From Agarophyton chilense (Eukaryota > Rhodophyta > Florideophyceae > Gracilariales > Gracilariaceae), in the NCBI GenBank assembly GCA_030374765.1, contig JARGXX010000079.1, positions 1 through 64,000 on the forward strand: a stretch of DNA of 64,000 nucleotides, given 5' to 3'. The notes beneath the pieces are model-generated. The model did not search any database. It saw nothing but the letters and a program-made list of their open reading frames with translations, and was not told the origin of the DNA. Below are positions 1 through 11,082 of this stretch, in pieces. Position 1 is the first letter of the stretch, and each line of letters begins with the position of its first letter. The translations under genes were made by a program, and so were the position numbers.

Positions 1-326
1 AACCATCTCGATGTTCACCGAAATGAGCAAACCTAAGGCAAGCACCTAGCTCACGACAGTACTTGCTGATGCTAGCCTGAGAAAGAACGGAGAGTCGAAA
101 GATGAGATAGATTAATATATTCCAATGTTTGAGAGTGAAGCTTAGAAGTGGCTGTCTGTACGTTCCTTCGTTTCGTACCGGCGATTAGTCTTTCTCTTCG
201 TGAGCATCTCATAGAGTTTCAGTTGTAGAAGTTATCATAGCAAGTTCAAGACATTCAAGGTCTTGGCTCGGGGCGTAACGTCGAGTCAATGCACATCATT
301 CTGAGTTTCACCTCGTTTTGTTCATT

Positions 327-689
327 ATGTACAAGTGCAAAGTTTGTAGTAGAACTTTCCGTCATTCCGTCTATTTTGGGCGTCCCGTTAAACATTCGAA
401 ACGTTTGCAATGGAAATCACACAGCAATTGTCTTGCCGAATCGCAAGCCTCACAGCAAACAGCGACATCTCTTCCTGTAATTCCGGTGGGTGACGTAGAT
501 AACGTAGATATTGCGAATATGACGAACAGCCCTACGTTCGAAGATTGTCATCAAAGAGGCGTGTGTCCATCCCACGAACATTGGAACCTTGTGGCAGACG
601 ATGTGTTCCCATTCTTTGAAGCCTATAAGGCCTCAACGCAACCTCTGTATCCCAAGCTGAAGAAACCAAGCCGTGGTCCGTGGTCCTGA
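327..689 (+). CDS. Small zinc-finger-like ORF (unit copy 1)
   Basis: This 120-residue frame starts at the first true ATG. Its first 40 residues contain CxxC followed by an aromatic residue and several His and Cys (C4, C7, then His near 13, 23 and 33, and a Cys near 36). That recalls a single C2H2-type finger, as found at the N-terminus of some transposase-like proteins, but the spacing does not fit the canonical pattern. The rest has no motif I recognise. It lies about 280 bp from the kinase stop codon, on the opposite strand. It may be a genuine small gene or the surviving 5' end of a mobile-element gene. Identical frames in the other units are explained by the recent duplication, so their conservation is not independent evidence of coding. 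Confidence 0.3.
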   Translation: MYKCKVCSRTFRHSVYFGRPVKHSKRLQWKSHSNCLAESQASQQTATSLPVIPVGDVDNVDIANMTNSPTFEDCHQRGVCPSHEHWNLVADDVFPFFEAYKASTQPLYPKLKKPSRGPWS

Positions 690-968
690 ACATATCCACC
701 CCTCGTGCACTACTCTGTCTATTGCGACATTGCCTGACTCATCAGATGGCCCTCTGTGTGTCCGAGAGTACTGCTTTGATGGTTTTCGAGATTGAAGGCA
801 ACTTACCGGAGTCGTAACGAGATTTACATCGTATCTTTGCTAGCGTCGAGGCATTCGAGAGAAAACGGCGGCATCGCGTCAGTTAGTTTAGTGGTTGGAT
901 TCGAAATATGGCTAGCAATCTAACTACAATTACGGGCAGTTGCCCCGTTGTCAATTACATCTCCTCAA

Positions 969-3924
969 TCACTGTTCAGCCGTGCTGCTAACATCCGGAA
1001 CATCTTGGATAGACGTTGGTGACGGGACTAAAGGTTTGGGAATAAACATGTCGGGCACAAGTGAGCTAACATCACACAACTGAGATTTGTCGACTTGGCT
1101 CATCTTGAACGCAAATTCTGTCTCAATGGTGCCGTTCTCACTGACCCCTGTCTCCATGGTGTCTTTCTCATTGACCTCTATCTTAGGAATGTTGTGCTCA
1201 CTGGCACTGTCCGCAGTCTCTGGGTTCAATGATGGGGATAAATCACCAGTAACAGCTGTCTCTTCCGGGAGTTCCTTCGCCAATGCATTCTGTGTGATAC
1301 ATTCCTCAACCTCCTTACTATCAGTTTCGGGGGTTGATATCACATCCTCTGCTACAGCTTCGGTAGTCTGTGCCTGAGTGGAGCAATTATTTGCGCCTTC
1401 CGAGTCACTCGCGTTGGTGTCCGCCCTTTCAGCCTCTATGATTTCCGGGGCCTGTTGTGTTTCTGCCTGTCGTATTTCCGACGGACGTTTCGCCATAATA
1501 CCGGTCGGACCGTTAACAGCCGATTTTCCCTCGGCGCTGTCCCGTGCCTCAGTACTTTGTTCAGGTTTGTCGTCGTGTACGATGGCGAAAACCGCACTGC
1601 ACTCTTCAGACCGCGGCTCTTTCGCGGTGTCACCACTCGATTCGGCTTTCAATCGGTCCTCATCAGAAGATTTCTTAGCTGGTCCGTTGCTTTTTGTTTC
1701 TCTAATCTCCTGCGAAAAACCGCTTGATGAGCTGAAGCTGTCATCTTCTAACGCCAGATCGGTCGGAGTGGGCTTTTCGTGAGGCGCTTCTCCCGTGTGA
1801 ACCACTTCTTCAACGTTTTCCGGTTGCGAAGCAATCGCACATTCAATTTTAGCATTGGCGATTGTATCCTTCGACATATTGTCATTGCTTGATGACTTTA
1901 ACAAGGAGAGGAGATGCGGGTAATGATGGGATGGGGGAAGTCGGAAGCTCATTGTCCGTGAGATGTTGCGTGCACTCGAACTAGAAACGCTGCCTTTTGC
2001 CTTTGTCGTAGAACTAGCCTTCGAAACAGTTAAGGGCGTAGCAGGCAGCGAAACACTGCCCTTTTTCGCAGGGACAGGATGGGCGGAGGGCGTGCTCTTC
2101 GGAGGGATGGGTTGGGGCTGCTGCACGCTGCTTTCTGTGTTCACCGAGGATGGCGACACCTGAGAACTCATGTCAGTGTCCAGGACATCTTTTCCACTGC
2201 CCACGGAGTTGGTGGTCGTCAGTAAACCGGCAGCAGAGGTCGAATCGGACACGGAACCGCCTCCTAAGGTGTCTACCTTTGATTCAGGGATGACTTCCTT
2301 CGAGACCTCCTTCGCGGCAGAGGACGGTTCAGGGTGCGCGGAGATTTCCGCTAGCCGCACCTTGTACGGCTTGGGCGAGCGGAAACAGTAACCTGCCAGA
2401 ATACCCCCCCTTCTCTTCTCCATTGGGGGTTTGGGGCGGTTTTCAATGTTGACGCTCGGCCCAAGCATAGAAACATATTTCATGTCCTTCTTGACGTCTT
2501 CCTGGACGGCGGCCATGGCTTTCCGTTGTTCTTGGCGGCGCTTCTTAGCTCTAGGACTCAACTGATCATCATCCAGTGATTCGCGACGGAAGCGGAGTCC
2601 ACTGCGCAATGGACTGTCAACAGTTCTGGATCTCACGGCACTCCAGTCGATATCCTTGAACCAGTCGTGGAGTTTGATTTCCTCGAGACCCATGCTTCCG
2701 GTTCCAAGTCTCTCCGACGGCCGACGTTTAAGAAGCGCAGAGATTAAACCACGCGCCTCCGATGAAAGCTCCGTAGGGAAGAATATTGGTGCTTTCTCGA
2801 TGCGTTCGTAAATTAGATTGTGGTCGTCGTGATAGAAGGGGGTTTTTCCAGACATGAGCTCATACAAGAGGATACCTAGGGCCCAAAAATCCAACGACAT
2901 GTCGTATGAGTCGCCACGGATCATTTCCGGGGCCACATACTCCTTCGTGCCGCAGAAAGTATTAGTGCGACATAAGTTGCCATTCTCTTGGCGAAGCACC
3001 TTGGTCAAACCAAAATCGGCGAGACGTATATGGCCGTTGGCATCGATGAGGATATTTTCCAGCTTTAAATCGCGGTAAACGATGCCGAGGTTGTGGAGAT
3101 GCTCGATGGCAAGAATGACTTCACAAGCCACAAAGCGGGCAGACTGCTCATCGAGTGGATTTGGTTTCTGGTTGAGAAACTCAAACATGTCACCGCCTCC
3201 ACAATAATCGGTAACGAGAAAAAGACGCTTCGCGCTTTGAAAGGCGTAACGCATGTCGAGGACGAAGGGATGATTTCGAACGGTTTGCAGAACAATGCGT
3301 TCCTCCATGGCTTGGCGATAAGAAGTATGGCTTTGGAACACATAATCCTTTTCGATGACCTTCAACGCAAGGGTTTCGTTTGTGGTGGTATCAAGCACTT
3401 TGTAAACGCGTCCCGAAGCACCTTTGCCAACGTGCTTGACGATATCAAAATCAGAAAGGTTCTTCTTCGGTTGATTGAGGCAGGTATTGAGGGCATCCAC
3501 CCACGTCTGACGTTGGTGCTCAGAATCAAAGATAAGGCGTGTGTTCATCTTTCCTTTGGTCTTGAGCACAACAGTGTTCTTCGGGCGTTGCAGAAAGCGC
3601 GTGGCCTCTGTCGCGAAGGACATAACGTGCTTGGCGGGGATTTTCTGCGCTATGGACGAGAGCGTTGTGAACTGCTGATGTTGCACAGAATCCGAAGTGA
3701 TGGAGGGCGGCGAGTATTGAACAAGCTGTTCCAGAGGGTAGAGTAGCAGAACGTCATCACGGAGTTCGGCATAGTAGCGAGATGAGGAAAAGGAAAATGC
3801 GAAGCGGACAGTTAACCAGGCGGTGAGATGGATAGTTAGGGAGCGGGTTAGGTCAAGCGAATGGGTGATGGCGTTGCGGCGGCGAACAAATGCCCTGAAG
3901 CGTTCGAACGGGGGGGAAAGGCAT
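969..3924 (-). pseudogene. PH-AGC (Akt-like) kinase, copy 1, frameshifted near start
   Basis: Same gene as the intact copies at 8128-11082 and 15286-18240, but the G-run at 3910-3916 has seven bases where the others have six. From the ATG at 3924 this throws the frame after codon 5 and gives a 23-residue peptide. The kinase frame itself stays open from codon 6 to the stop at 969, including the PH-like region, the VAIK-type Lys, YRD, DFG and the TFCGT activation loop. No upstream in-frame ATG restores it: the long open frame can only be opened by a GTG near 3950. It is therefore either a true pseudogene, a gene using an internal ATG inside the PH region, or a homopolymer base-calling error. 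The protein also differs from copies 2 and 3 by Gln in place of Glu in the tail. Confidence 0.7.
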
Positions 3925-4648
3925 GGTGATGCTCGAAGTGCAAGAGTCACAAAAAAAAGTATTAGGCGGTGAAGGGGGGAAGGTAGAGGTAGAGATGAGT
4001 GACTTGGCGTGCGAGATGGGACAAATAGAGGAGCAAACAGTCACACGTCTGCAGTAGCGGGCGGTAGCAATATGATTGGGGAGGATGAGGTGGATCGTGA
4101 CCAAGAAAGCGACGCGACGCAGCGTACGAGGACGCTTTGACAAGAAGCAATGAGTGAGGCAACGGAGCAATGAAGCAAAGAGACGACGAGACAAGACGTG
4201 ATGGCGAAGAAGGGCGACGGAAGCAAGACTCGGTAGCCGGTGTGTTGAACAAAGCGAGGCTGAAGAAGACGAGAAGCTGGGTCGGAAGTGGTGGGGCGAG
4301 GAAAGGGGAGGGGAGTGAACACCCAAGCCAGGCAGAGCTTTCTTATAGCAGCAGCAACACAGACGCGGCGGTGAACAGTGACGGAGAAGTGCATTATTAT
4401 CAGCAAACAATCAGCAGGCCACGCACAAGAAGACGCGCAAAGGCAACGGCAGCACCGACAGCAGCGAAAAGCAATCAGCGAAGCTCAAAGGAGAGGGGCA
4501 GCGTAGCGAAAGTGACACCCGCCAAAGGCAAGCGGTTAGAGAAAGGCAGCTGCAAGTTGCACCCCCACGCCAACCCAAAGCGGTGCACACACGGCGCGAC
4601 CATTTCGTTTGCGCTTGCATTGGAGCGCACGACTGGTGCGCACCCACA

Positions 4649-4700
4649 CGGCGCCGCCTCCGCCTTCCGCGCCTGACGCCTCCGCCGCGCGTCCGCCGCA
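4649..4700 (+). repeat. 52-bp patch matching the CHY gene (unit copy 1)
   Basis: Matches the reverse complement of 33143-33194 at 51 of 52 positions. It sits exactly where homology between copies 1-3 and copy 4 ends (26129). In the CHY gene it encodes part of the N-terminus (APPPPSAPDAS-ARPP); here it is non-coding. Confidence 0.9.
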
Positions 4701-6691
4701 CACACGACGTCTTCTACAACCACCCGATTCTGCATATCAAAGTGCGAGCGATTGTATCGTGATTTATGTTATGCCCCGCGTATCCCACCAAACTCCCAAG
4801 CCTATCATGAGAGCACTTAGTGTTGGGACGTTCTGTGCGCACCTAATCTGTCTTCCATACACTTGCAGACTTTTCTTCTTCGTTTTCTCGTGCAACATGA
4901 CTCTTGACAGAATTCTCGACAAGCCATTCACGGGGTTTGCACAAGCGAGGCGAGCACATCGTGCTTGATGACCTCAGTAGTTACGGCATTGTGATGGAGA
5001 GAGGTCCAACTAATGAACATGAATCTGATGGTATAGGCTAGAACCCATCTTTTGAACGGATGGATTGCTATCCTGCAACCTTGTGAGGAAATTGCTTGGA
5101 AAGAGTCCACCTACATACACACCTGATGAACATAACCAATATTTGAGATGACAAGTCAATCGATTACAATACACCCCTGGGCAACCTGCTTCATGAAGCG
5201 CATGTGCCTGTGAAGAATGCAAATGAAACCATCCAGTGAGCCGATTGCTGCTGCAATTGCTTTACAGGCCCACAGGTGCAGTTGAGACTATTTTGTATAG
5301 AAATCCAGTTGAATTGCGAGCGAGAAGCCCAGCAAATAATTGTGTGATTGTTGCGAAGAACACAAATCTGCACCATGCCAGCATCATCAGGACTAACTTT
5401 CTCTTCTCCGCACCATCTGCACTTGTCGCTGTCAAACATGTGGCATGTGACTATGAAATGGACCAGACACTATGACGCACAGCTTTTCGGCACATCGGTG
5501 CAACACACATTCACATTCTGAGTGTGCCAGGGACACGTTCACTCGTCCAGCTATATTGTATGGTGTTTTTGGCTCGACAGTTTATCACGAGAAACATGCA
5601 AACAATTGCCTCTCGTCTTCAATGAAATCTAGTTTCTTCTAGGATAAGAATTATTTCGATAGGACTTAAACTTGATGTAAGCCATGCATCAATTTCTTTT
5701 GCGTATTACTAAGCAAGCTGTATATGTTAACTGCACTGGTCACGCAACGCAACAGCTTTCTTAGACCACATCTTCAACAACATTACTCAAGTAAAAACTT
5801 CTTTCGCCCACAACGGAGCATGAGTTCTGTTCATACAACCTTGTCTTACTTGACTCTAACTCAAAAACACTTACTTTCACAACTCCAAAAGCAAGGTTGA
5901 AGACGCATATTTGCATCTCCAGACCATAGCCCATATTCTCTAGAATGGATTCAAGCACGCTTGTTATATTATGATTTCCCGTCGTATTAAACGCAGTACG
6001 AGCGGTAGAAAGAGCCTCATTATATCCAGAAACAAAAGCAGCCGCCTAACCCTCTCTAAACTCCTGCAAAACCTTGTGCTCCTTTGCTTGCATAAGGCAT
6101 AAGCTTTTTTGCGTATTCCATTCGCAATGTCTTTGAGGATTTTGGTCTCGGATTGAGAGGACAAGAGAGCGCGGTAGTGCAACAAAATGAAGAGAACTAC
6201 AACACTCTGTGAGAAGTCTGCAACACAAAGTCGAATTGTGTACTAATATACGAAGACTTATCATCATTTTCCTTATGCTTTCGCGGGCTCTGCTTTGTGC
6301 TCTCGAAGCGTAAGCAGACATTGCTACTGCAATCTCCCCTTTCCTTTTCTTGACAATCACCGTCGTGTTCAAGAAGTCTACTGCACGTTCCTCACCAACA
6401 ATTAACTGCGCTCCTTCCAGTAGCCATGAGCTGACCAAAAGGTTCTTGTGCCCCATGTTCTACGGGGTTGTACGAAATGTGAAAGAGTTGTTCACCGCGA
6501 TTTGTGTGTATAAACTCCATACATATATTAATTTGCACGTACTCCTGTTAAGACAAATCCAGTGTTAGAATTATGAATCAATAGAGACGAAAATGACGGT
6601 GAGAAATGCACATACATGCAAAAGTTCTGCTTTCTATAAATGCAAAGTGGTGGAAGGTGTTTGGACAATGTTTACGGATTGGAAAACAGCT
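4701..6691. other. Spacer of the tandem unit, no recognisable gene
   Basis: About 2 kb of AT-richer DNA repeated at 11859-13849 and 19017-21007. Only short frames occur, many without an ATG. A minus-strand stretch at 5761-5958 looks weakly coding-like (65 codons, no ATG start) and could be a relic. I see no RNA gene and no terminal inverted repeats. Confidence 0.6.
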
Positions 6692-7165
6692 TCAGCGTTC
6701 AAAACAAACCTGTATTTGCGTATGGTTCTCATCATGTGATGTCTGTTCTGAGGGGCATTGGAGCTTATCTATTGCCTGCACTATTGAGTCCGTTTGCGAT
6801 GAGATTGCATTCACATTTTCTTCCCTCGCACCACCCAGTTCTGTTCGCAGACTTGTGGGCTGCTGCATACAAACCTTTCCGTCACTATGAACGATACTCT
6901 CTGTTTGTGATTTAAGTCCGAACTGAGTTGATATAATCTGAAAGGAGTTCTCAATAGCGCCAACTATCTTCTGACGGGGTTGCTGATTCGCTCCAGAAAT
7001 GCGGTCGCTTCTTTGCATCTGAGAGACAGCAACTCTCTCTCTCTCTCATAATGCTTTTCGATTCGGTTCATCGACTGGTGTCATAGCACGTAAAACTTCT
7101 TTCCGACGAGGCTGCTCCGCACGAGTTTGCGAGTTCATCGCAGCAGCTGCTCGTTTGCGAACCAT
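6692..7165 (-). pseudogene. Degenerate ORF with in-frame TGA across the unit 1/2 boundary
   Basis: From the ATG at 7165 a frame runs 39 codons (basic start MVRKRAAAAM), meets a TGA at 7046-7048 inside a short GA-repeat tract, then stays open in the same frame for about 117 more codons to the TGA at 6692. The composition after the stop (Gln/Ser/Glu-rich) looks coding-like, but I recognise no family. It could be a decayed gene, a gene whose intron removes the stop, or chance. The same stop is present in the other two complete units. Confidence 0.3.
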
Positions 7166-7485
7166 CTCGATGTTCACCGAAATGAGCAAACCTAAGGCAA
7201 GCACCTAGCTCACGACAGTACTTGCTGATGCTAGCCTGAGAAAGAACGGAGAGTCGAAAGATGAGATAGATTAATATATTCCAATGTTTGAGAGTGAAGC
7301 TTAGAAGTGGCTGTCTGTACGTTCCTTCGTTTCGTACCGGCGATTAGTCTTTCTCTTCGTGAGCATCTCATAGAGTTTCAGTTGTAGAAGTTATCATAGC
7401 AAGTTCAAGACATTCAAGGTCTTGGCTCGGGGCGTAACGTCGAGTCAATGCACATCATTCTGAGTTTCACCTCGTTTTGTTCATT

Positions 7486-7848
7486 ATGTACAAGTGCAAA
7501 GTTTGTAGTAGAACTTTCCGTCATTCCGTCTATTTTGGGCGTCCCGTTAAACATTCGAAACGTTTGCAATGGAAATCACACAGCAATTGTCTTGCCGAAT
7601 CGCAAGCCTCACAGCAAACAGCGACATCTCTTCCTGTAATTCCGGTGGGTGACGTAGATAACGTAGATATTGCGAATATGACGAACAGCCCTACGTTCGA
7701 AGATTGTCATCAAAGAGGCGTGTGTCCATCCCACGAACATTGGAACCTTGTGGCAGACGATGTGTTCCCATTCTTTGAAGCCTATAAGGCCTCAACGCAA
7801 CCTCTGTATCCCAAGCTGAAGAAACCAAGCCGTGGTCCGTGGTCCTGA
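7486..7848 (+). CDS. Small zinc-finger-like ORF (unit copy 2)
   Basis: Copy of the 120-residue frame at 327-689, intact, with the same start and the same CxxC/His-rich N-terminus. The case for it being a real gene is equally weak. Confidence 0.28.
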   Translation: MYKCKVCSRTFRHSVYFGRPVKHSKRLQWKSHSNCLAESQASQQTATSLPVIPVGDVDNVDIANMTNSPTFEDCHQRGVCPSHEHWNLVADDVFPFFEAYKASTQPLYPKLKKPSRGPWS

Positions 7849-8127
7849 ACATATCCACCCCTCGTGCACTACTCTGTCTATTGCGACATTGCCTGACTCA
7901 TCAGATGGCCCTCTGTGTGTCCGAGAGTACTGCTTTGATGGTTTTCGAGATTGAAGGCAACTTACCGGAGTCGTAACGAGATTTACATCGTATCTTTGCT
8001 AGCGTCGAGGCATTCGAGAGAAAACGGCGGCATCGCGTCAGTTAGTTTAGTGGTTGGATTCGAAATATGGCTAGCAATCTAACTACAATTACGGGCAGTT
8101 GCCCCGTTGTCAATTACATCTCCTCAA

Positions 8128-11082
8128 TCACTGTTCAGCCGTGCTGCTAACATCCGGAACATCTTGGATAGACGTTGGTGACGGGACTAAAGGTTTGGGA
8201 ATAAACATGTCGGGCACAAGTGAGCTAACATCACACAACTGAGATTTGTCGACTTGGCTCATCTTGAACGCAAATTCTGTCTCAATGGTGCCGTTCTCAC
8301 TGACCCCTGTCTCCATGGTGTCTTTCTCATTGACCTCTATCTTAGGAATGTTGTGCTCACTGGCACTGTCCGCAGTCTCTGGGTTCAATGATGGGGATAA
8401 ATCACCAGTAACAGCTGTCTCTTCCGGGAGTTCCTTCGCCAATGCATTCTGTGTGATACATTCCTCAACCTCCTTACTATCAGTTTCGGGGGTTGATATC
8501 ACATCCTCTGCTACAGCTTCGGTAGTCTGTGCCTGAGTGGAGCAATTATTTGCGCCTTCCGAGTCACTCGCGTTGGTGTCCGCCCTTTCAGCCTCTATGA
8601 TTTCCGGGGCCTGTTGTGTTTCTGCCTGTCGTATTTCCGACGGACGTTTCGCCATAATACCGGTCGGACCGTTAACAGCCGATTTTCCCTCGGCGCTGTC
8701 CCGTGCCTCAGTACTTTGTTCAGGTTTGTCGTCGTGTACGATGGCGAAAACCGCACTGCACTCTTCAGACCGCGGCTCTTTCGCGGTGTCACCACTCGAT
8801 TCGGCTTTCAATCGGTCCTCATCAGAAGATTTCTTAGCTGGTCCGTTGCTTTTTGTTTCTCTAATCTCCTGCGAAAAACCGCTTGATGAGCTGAAGCTGT
8901 CATCTTCTAACGCCAGATCGGTCGGAGTGGGCTTTTCGTGAGGCGCTTCTCCCGTGTGAACCACTTCTTCAACGTTTTCCGGTTCCGAAGCAATCGCACA
9001 TTCAATTTTAGCATTGGCGATTGTATCCTTCGACATATTGTCATTGCTTGATGACTTTAACAAGGAGAGGAGATGCGGGTAATGATGGGATGGGGGAAGT
9101 CGGAAGCTCATTGTCCGTGAGATGTTGCGTGCACTCGAACTAGAAACGCTGCCTTTTGCCTTTGTCGTAGAACTAGCCTTCGAAACAGTTAAGGGCGTAG
9201 CAGGCAGCGAAACACTGCCCTTTTTCGCAGGGACTGGATGGGCGGAGGGCGTGCTCTTCGGAGGGATGGGTTGGGGCTGCTGCACGCTGCTTTCTGTGTT
9301 CACCGAGGATGGCGACACCTGAGAACTCATGTCAGTGTCCAGGACATCTTTTCCACTGCCCACGGAGTTGGTGGTCGTCAGTAAACCGGCAGCAGAGGTC
9401 GAATCGGACACGGAACCGCCTCCTAAGGTGTCTACCTTTGATTCAGGGATGACTTCCTTCGAGACCTCCTTCGCGGCAGAGGACGGTTCAGGGTGCGCGG
9501 AGATTTCCGCTAGCCGCACCTTGTACGGCTTGGGCGAGCGGAAACAGTAACCTGCCAGAATACCCCCCCTTCTCTTCTCCATTGGGGGTTTGGGGCGGTT
9601 TTCAATGTTGACGCTCGGCCCAAGCATAGAAACATATTTCATGTCCTTCTTGACGTCTTCCTGGACGGCGGCCATGGCTTTCCGTTGTTCTTGGCGGCGC
9701 TTCTTAGCTCTAGGACTCAACTGATCATCATCCAGTGATTCGCGACGGAAGCGGAGTCCACTGCGCAATGGACTGTCAACAGTTCTGGATCTCACGGCAC
9801 TCCAGTCGATATCCTTGAACCAGTCGTGGAGTTTGATTTCCTCGAGACCCATGCTTCCGGTTCCAAGTCTCTCCGACGGCCGACGTTTAAGAAGCGCAGA
9901 GATTAAACCACGCGCCTCCGATGAAAGCTCCGTAGGGAAGAATATTGGTGCTTTCTCGATGCGTTCGTAAATTAGATTGTGGTCGTCGTGATAGAAGGGG
10001 GTTTTTCCAGACATGAGCTCATACAAGAGGATACCTAGGGCCCAAAAATCCAACGACATGTCGTATGAGTCGCCACGGATCATTTCCGGGGCCACATACT
10101 CCTTCGTGCCGCAGAAAGTATTAGTGCGACATAAGTTGCCATTCTCTTGGCGAAGCACCTTGGTCAAACCAAAATCGGCGAGACGTATATGGCCGTTGGC
10201 ATCGATGAGGATATTTTCCAGCTTTAAATCGCGGTAAACGATGCCGAGGTTGTGGAGATGCTCGATGGCAAGAATGACTTCACAAGCCACAAAGCGGGCA
10301 GACTGCTCATCGAGTGGATTTGGTTTCTGGTTGAGAAACTCAAACATGTCACCGCCTCCACAATAATCGGTAACGAGAAAAAGACGCTTCGCGCTTTGAA
10401 AGGCGTAACGCATGTCGAGGACGAAGGGATGATTTCGAACGGTTTGCAGAACAATGCGTTCCTCCATGGCTTGGCGATAAGAAGTATGGCTTTGGAACAC
10501 ATAATCCTTTTCGATGACCTTCAACGCAAGGGTTTCGTTTGTGGTGGTATCAAGCACTTTGTAAACGCGTCCCGAAGCACCTTTGCCAACGTGCTTGACG
10601 ATATCAAAATCAGAAAGGTTCTTCTTCGGTTGATTGAGGCAGGTATTGAGGGCATCCACCCACGTCTGACGTTGGTGCTCAGAATCAAAGATAAGGCGTG
10701 TGTTCATCTTTCCTTTGGTCTTGAGCACAACAGTGTTCTTCGGGCGTTGCAGAAAGCGCGTGGCCTCTGTCGCGAAGGACATAACGTGCTTGGCGGGGAT
10801 TTTCTGCGCTATGGACGAGAGCGTTGTGAACTGCTGATGTTGCACAGAATCCGAAGTGATGGAGGGCGGCGAGTATTGAACAAGCTGTTCCAGAGGGTAG
10901 AGTAGCAGAACGTCATCACGGAGTTCGGCATAGTAGCGAGATGAGGAAAAGGAAAATGCGAAGCGGACAGTTAACCAGGCGGTGAGATGGATAGTTAGGG
11001 AGCGGGTTAGGTCAAGCGAATGGGTGATGGCGTTGCGGCGGCGAACAAATGCCCTGAAGCGTTCGAACGGGGGGAAAGGCAT
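8128..11082 (-). CDS. AGC protein kinase with N-terminal PH-like domain (Akt-like), copy 2
   Basis: 984-residue Ser/Thr kinase. Residues about 45-151 read as a PH domain: an RYYAEL strand, a DDVLLLYP strand and a final helix with Trp141. The kinase domain spans about 159-422, with glycine loop GKGASG, catalytic Lys188, YRD at 283-285, DFG at 303-305, activation-loop Thr322 in TFCGT (a PDK1-type site in the family) and APE at 331-333. The rest is a Ser/Thr/Glu/Pro-rich tail of about 550 residues with no obvious hydrophobic motif (FxxF-S/T-Y). The family (Akt, SGK, PKC) acts in cytosolic and membrane signalling; lipid recruitment is an inference from the PH fold. The start is the first ATG in frame. 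A longer open frame reaches 11568, but only from a TTG and with low-complexity sequence, so I reject it. Confidence 0.87.
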   Translation of the reverse strand: MPFPPFERFRAFVRRRNAITHSLDLTRSLTIHLTAWLTVRFAFSFSSSRYYAELRDDVLLLYPLEQLVQYSPPSITSDSVQHQQFTTLSSIAQKIPAKHVMSFATEATRFLQRPKNTVVLKTKGKMNTRLIFDSEHQRQTWVDALNTCLNQPKKNLSDFDIVKHVGKGASGRVYKVLDTTTNETLALKVIEKDYVFQSHTSYRQAMEERIVLQTVRNHPFVLDMRYAFQSAKRLFLVTDYCGGGDMFEFLNQKPNPLDEQSARFVACEVILAIEHLHNLGIVYRDLKLENILIDANGHIRLADFGLTKVLRQENGNLCRTNTFCGTKEYVAPEMIRGDSYDMSLDFWALGILLYELMSGKTPFYHDDHNLIYERIEKAPIFFPTELSSEARGLISALLKRRPSERLGTGSMGLEEIKLHDWFKDIDWSAVRSRTVDSPLRSGLRFRRESLDDDQLSPRAKKRRQEQRKAMAAVQEDVKKDMKYVSMLGPSVNIENRPKPPMEKRRGGILAGYCFRSPKPYKVRLAEISAHPEPSSAAKEVSKEVIPESKVDTLGGGSVSDSTSAAGLLTTTNSVGSGKDVLDTDMSSQVSPSSVNTESSVQQPQPIPPKSTPSAHPVPAKKGSVSLPATPLTVSKASSTTKAKGSVSSSSARNISRTMSFRLPPSHHYPHLLSLLKSSSNDNMSKDTIANAKIECAIASEPENVEEVVHTGEAPHEKPTPTDLALEDDSFSSSSGFSQEIRETKSNGPAKKSSDEDRLKAESSGDTAKEPRSEECSAVFAIVHDDKPEQSTEARDSAEGKSAVNGPTGIMAKRPSEIRQAETQQAPEIIEAERADTNASDSEGANNCSTQAQTTEAVAEDVISTPETDSKEVEECITQNALAKELPEETAVTGDLSPSLNPETADSASEHNIPKIEVNEKDTMETGVSENGTIETEFAFKMSQVDKSQLCDVSSLVPDMFIPKPLVPSPTSIQDVPDVSSTAEQ

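Larger units (their letters stand above)
1..7159. repeat. Tandem unit, copy 1 (7159 bp)
   Basis: First visible unit of a head-to-tail array. Position 1 realigns at 7160, 14318 and 21476, so the period is 7158 bp; copy 1 is one base longer because of an extra G in the G-run at 3910-3916. The phase chosen here is set by the window edge and is not a biological boundary. The unit holds one minus-strand kinase gene, its 3' flank (1-968), its proximal upstream region (to 4648), a 52-bp patch matching the CHY zinc-finger gene (4649-4700) and about 2.46 kb of AT-richer spacer (4701-7159). More copies may lie to the left of the window. Confidence 0.97.

Noticed and set aside
878..905. tRNA A-box and B-box-like strings next to each other
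   Set aside because: The two boxes nearly touch and no acceptor or anticodon stem can be folded, so no tRNA is called.
927..958. Small hairpin in the kinase 3' flank (ACGGGC / GCCCCGT)
   Set aside because: Imperfect and short; not enough to call a terminator in a eukaryotic gene.
3093..3746. 217-codon plus-strand frame opposite the kinase domain, present in all four copies
   Set aside because: Antisense shadow of conserved kinase codons; no domain, and its conservation follows from the kinase and the recent duplication.
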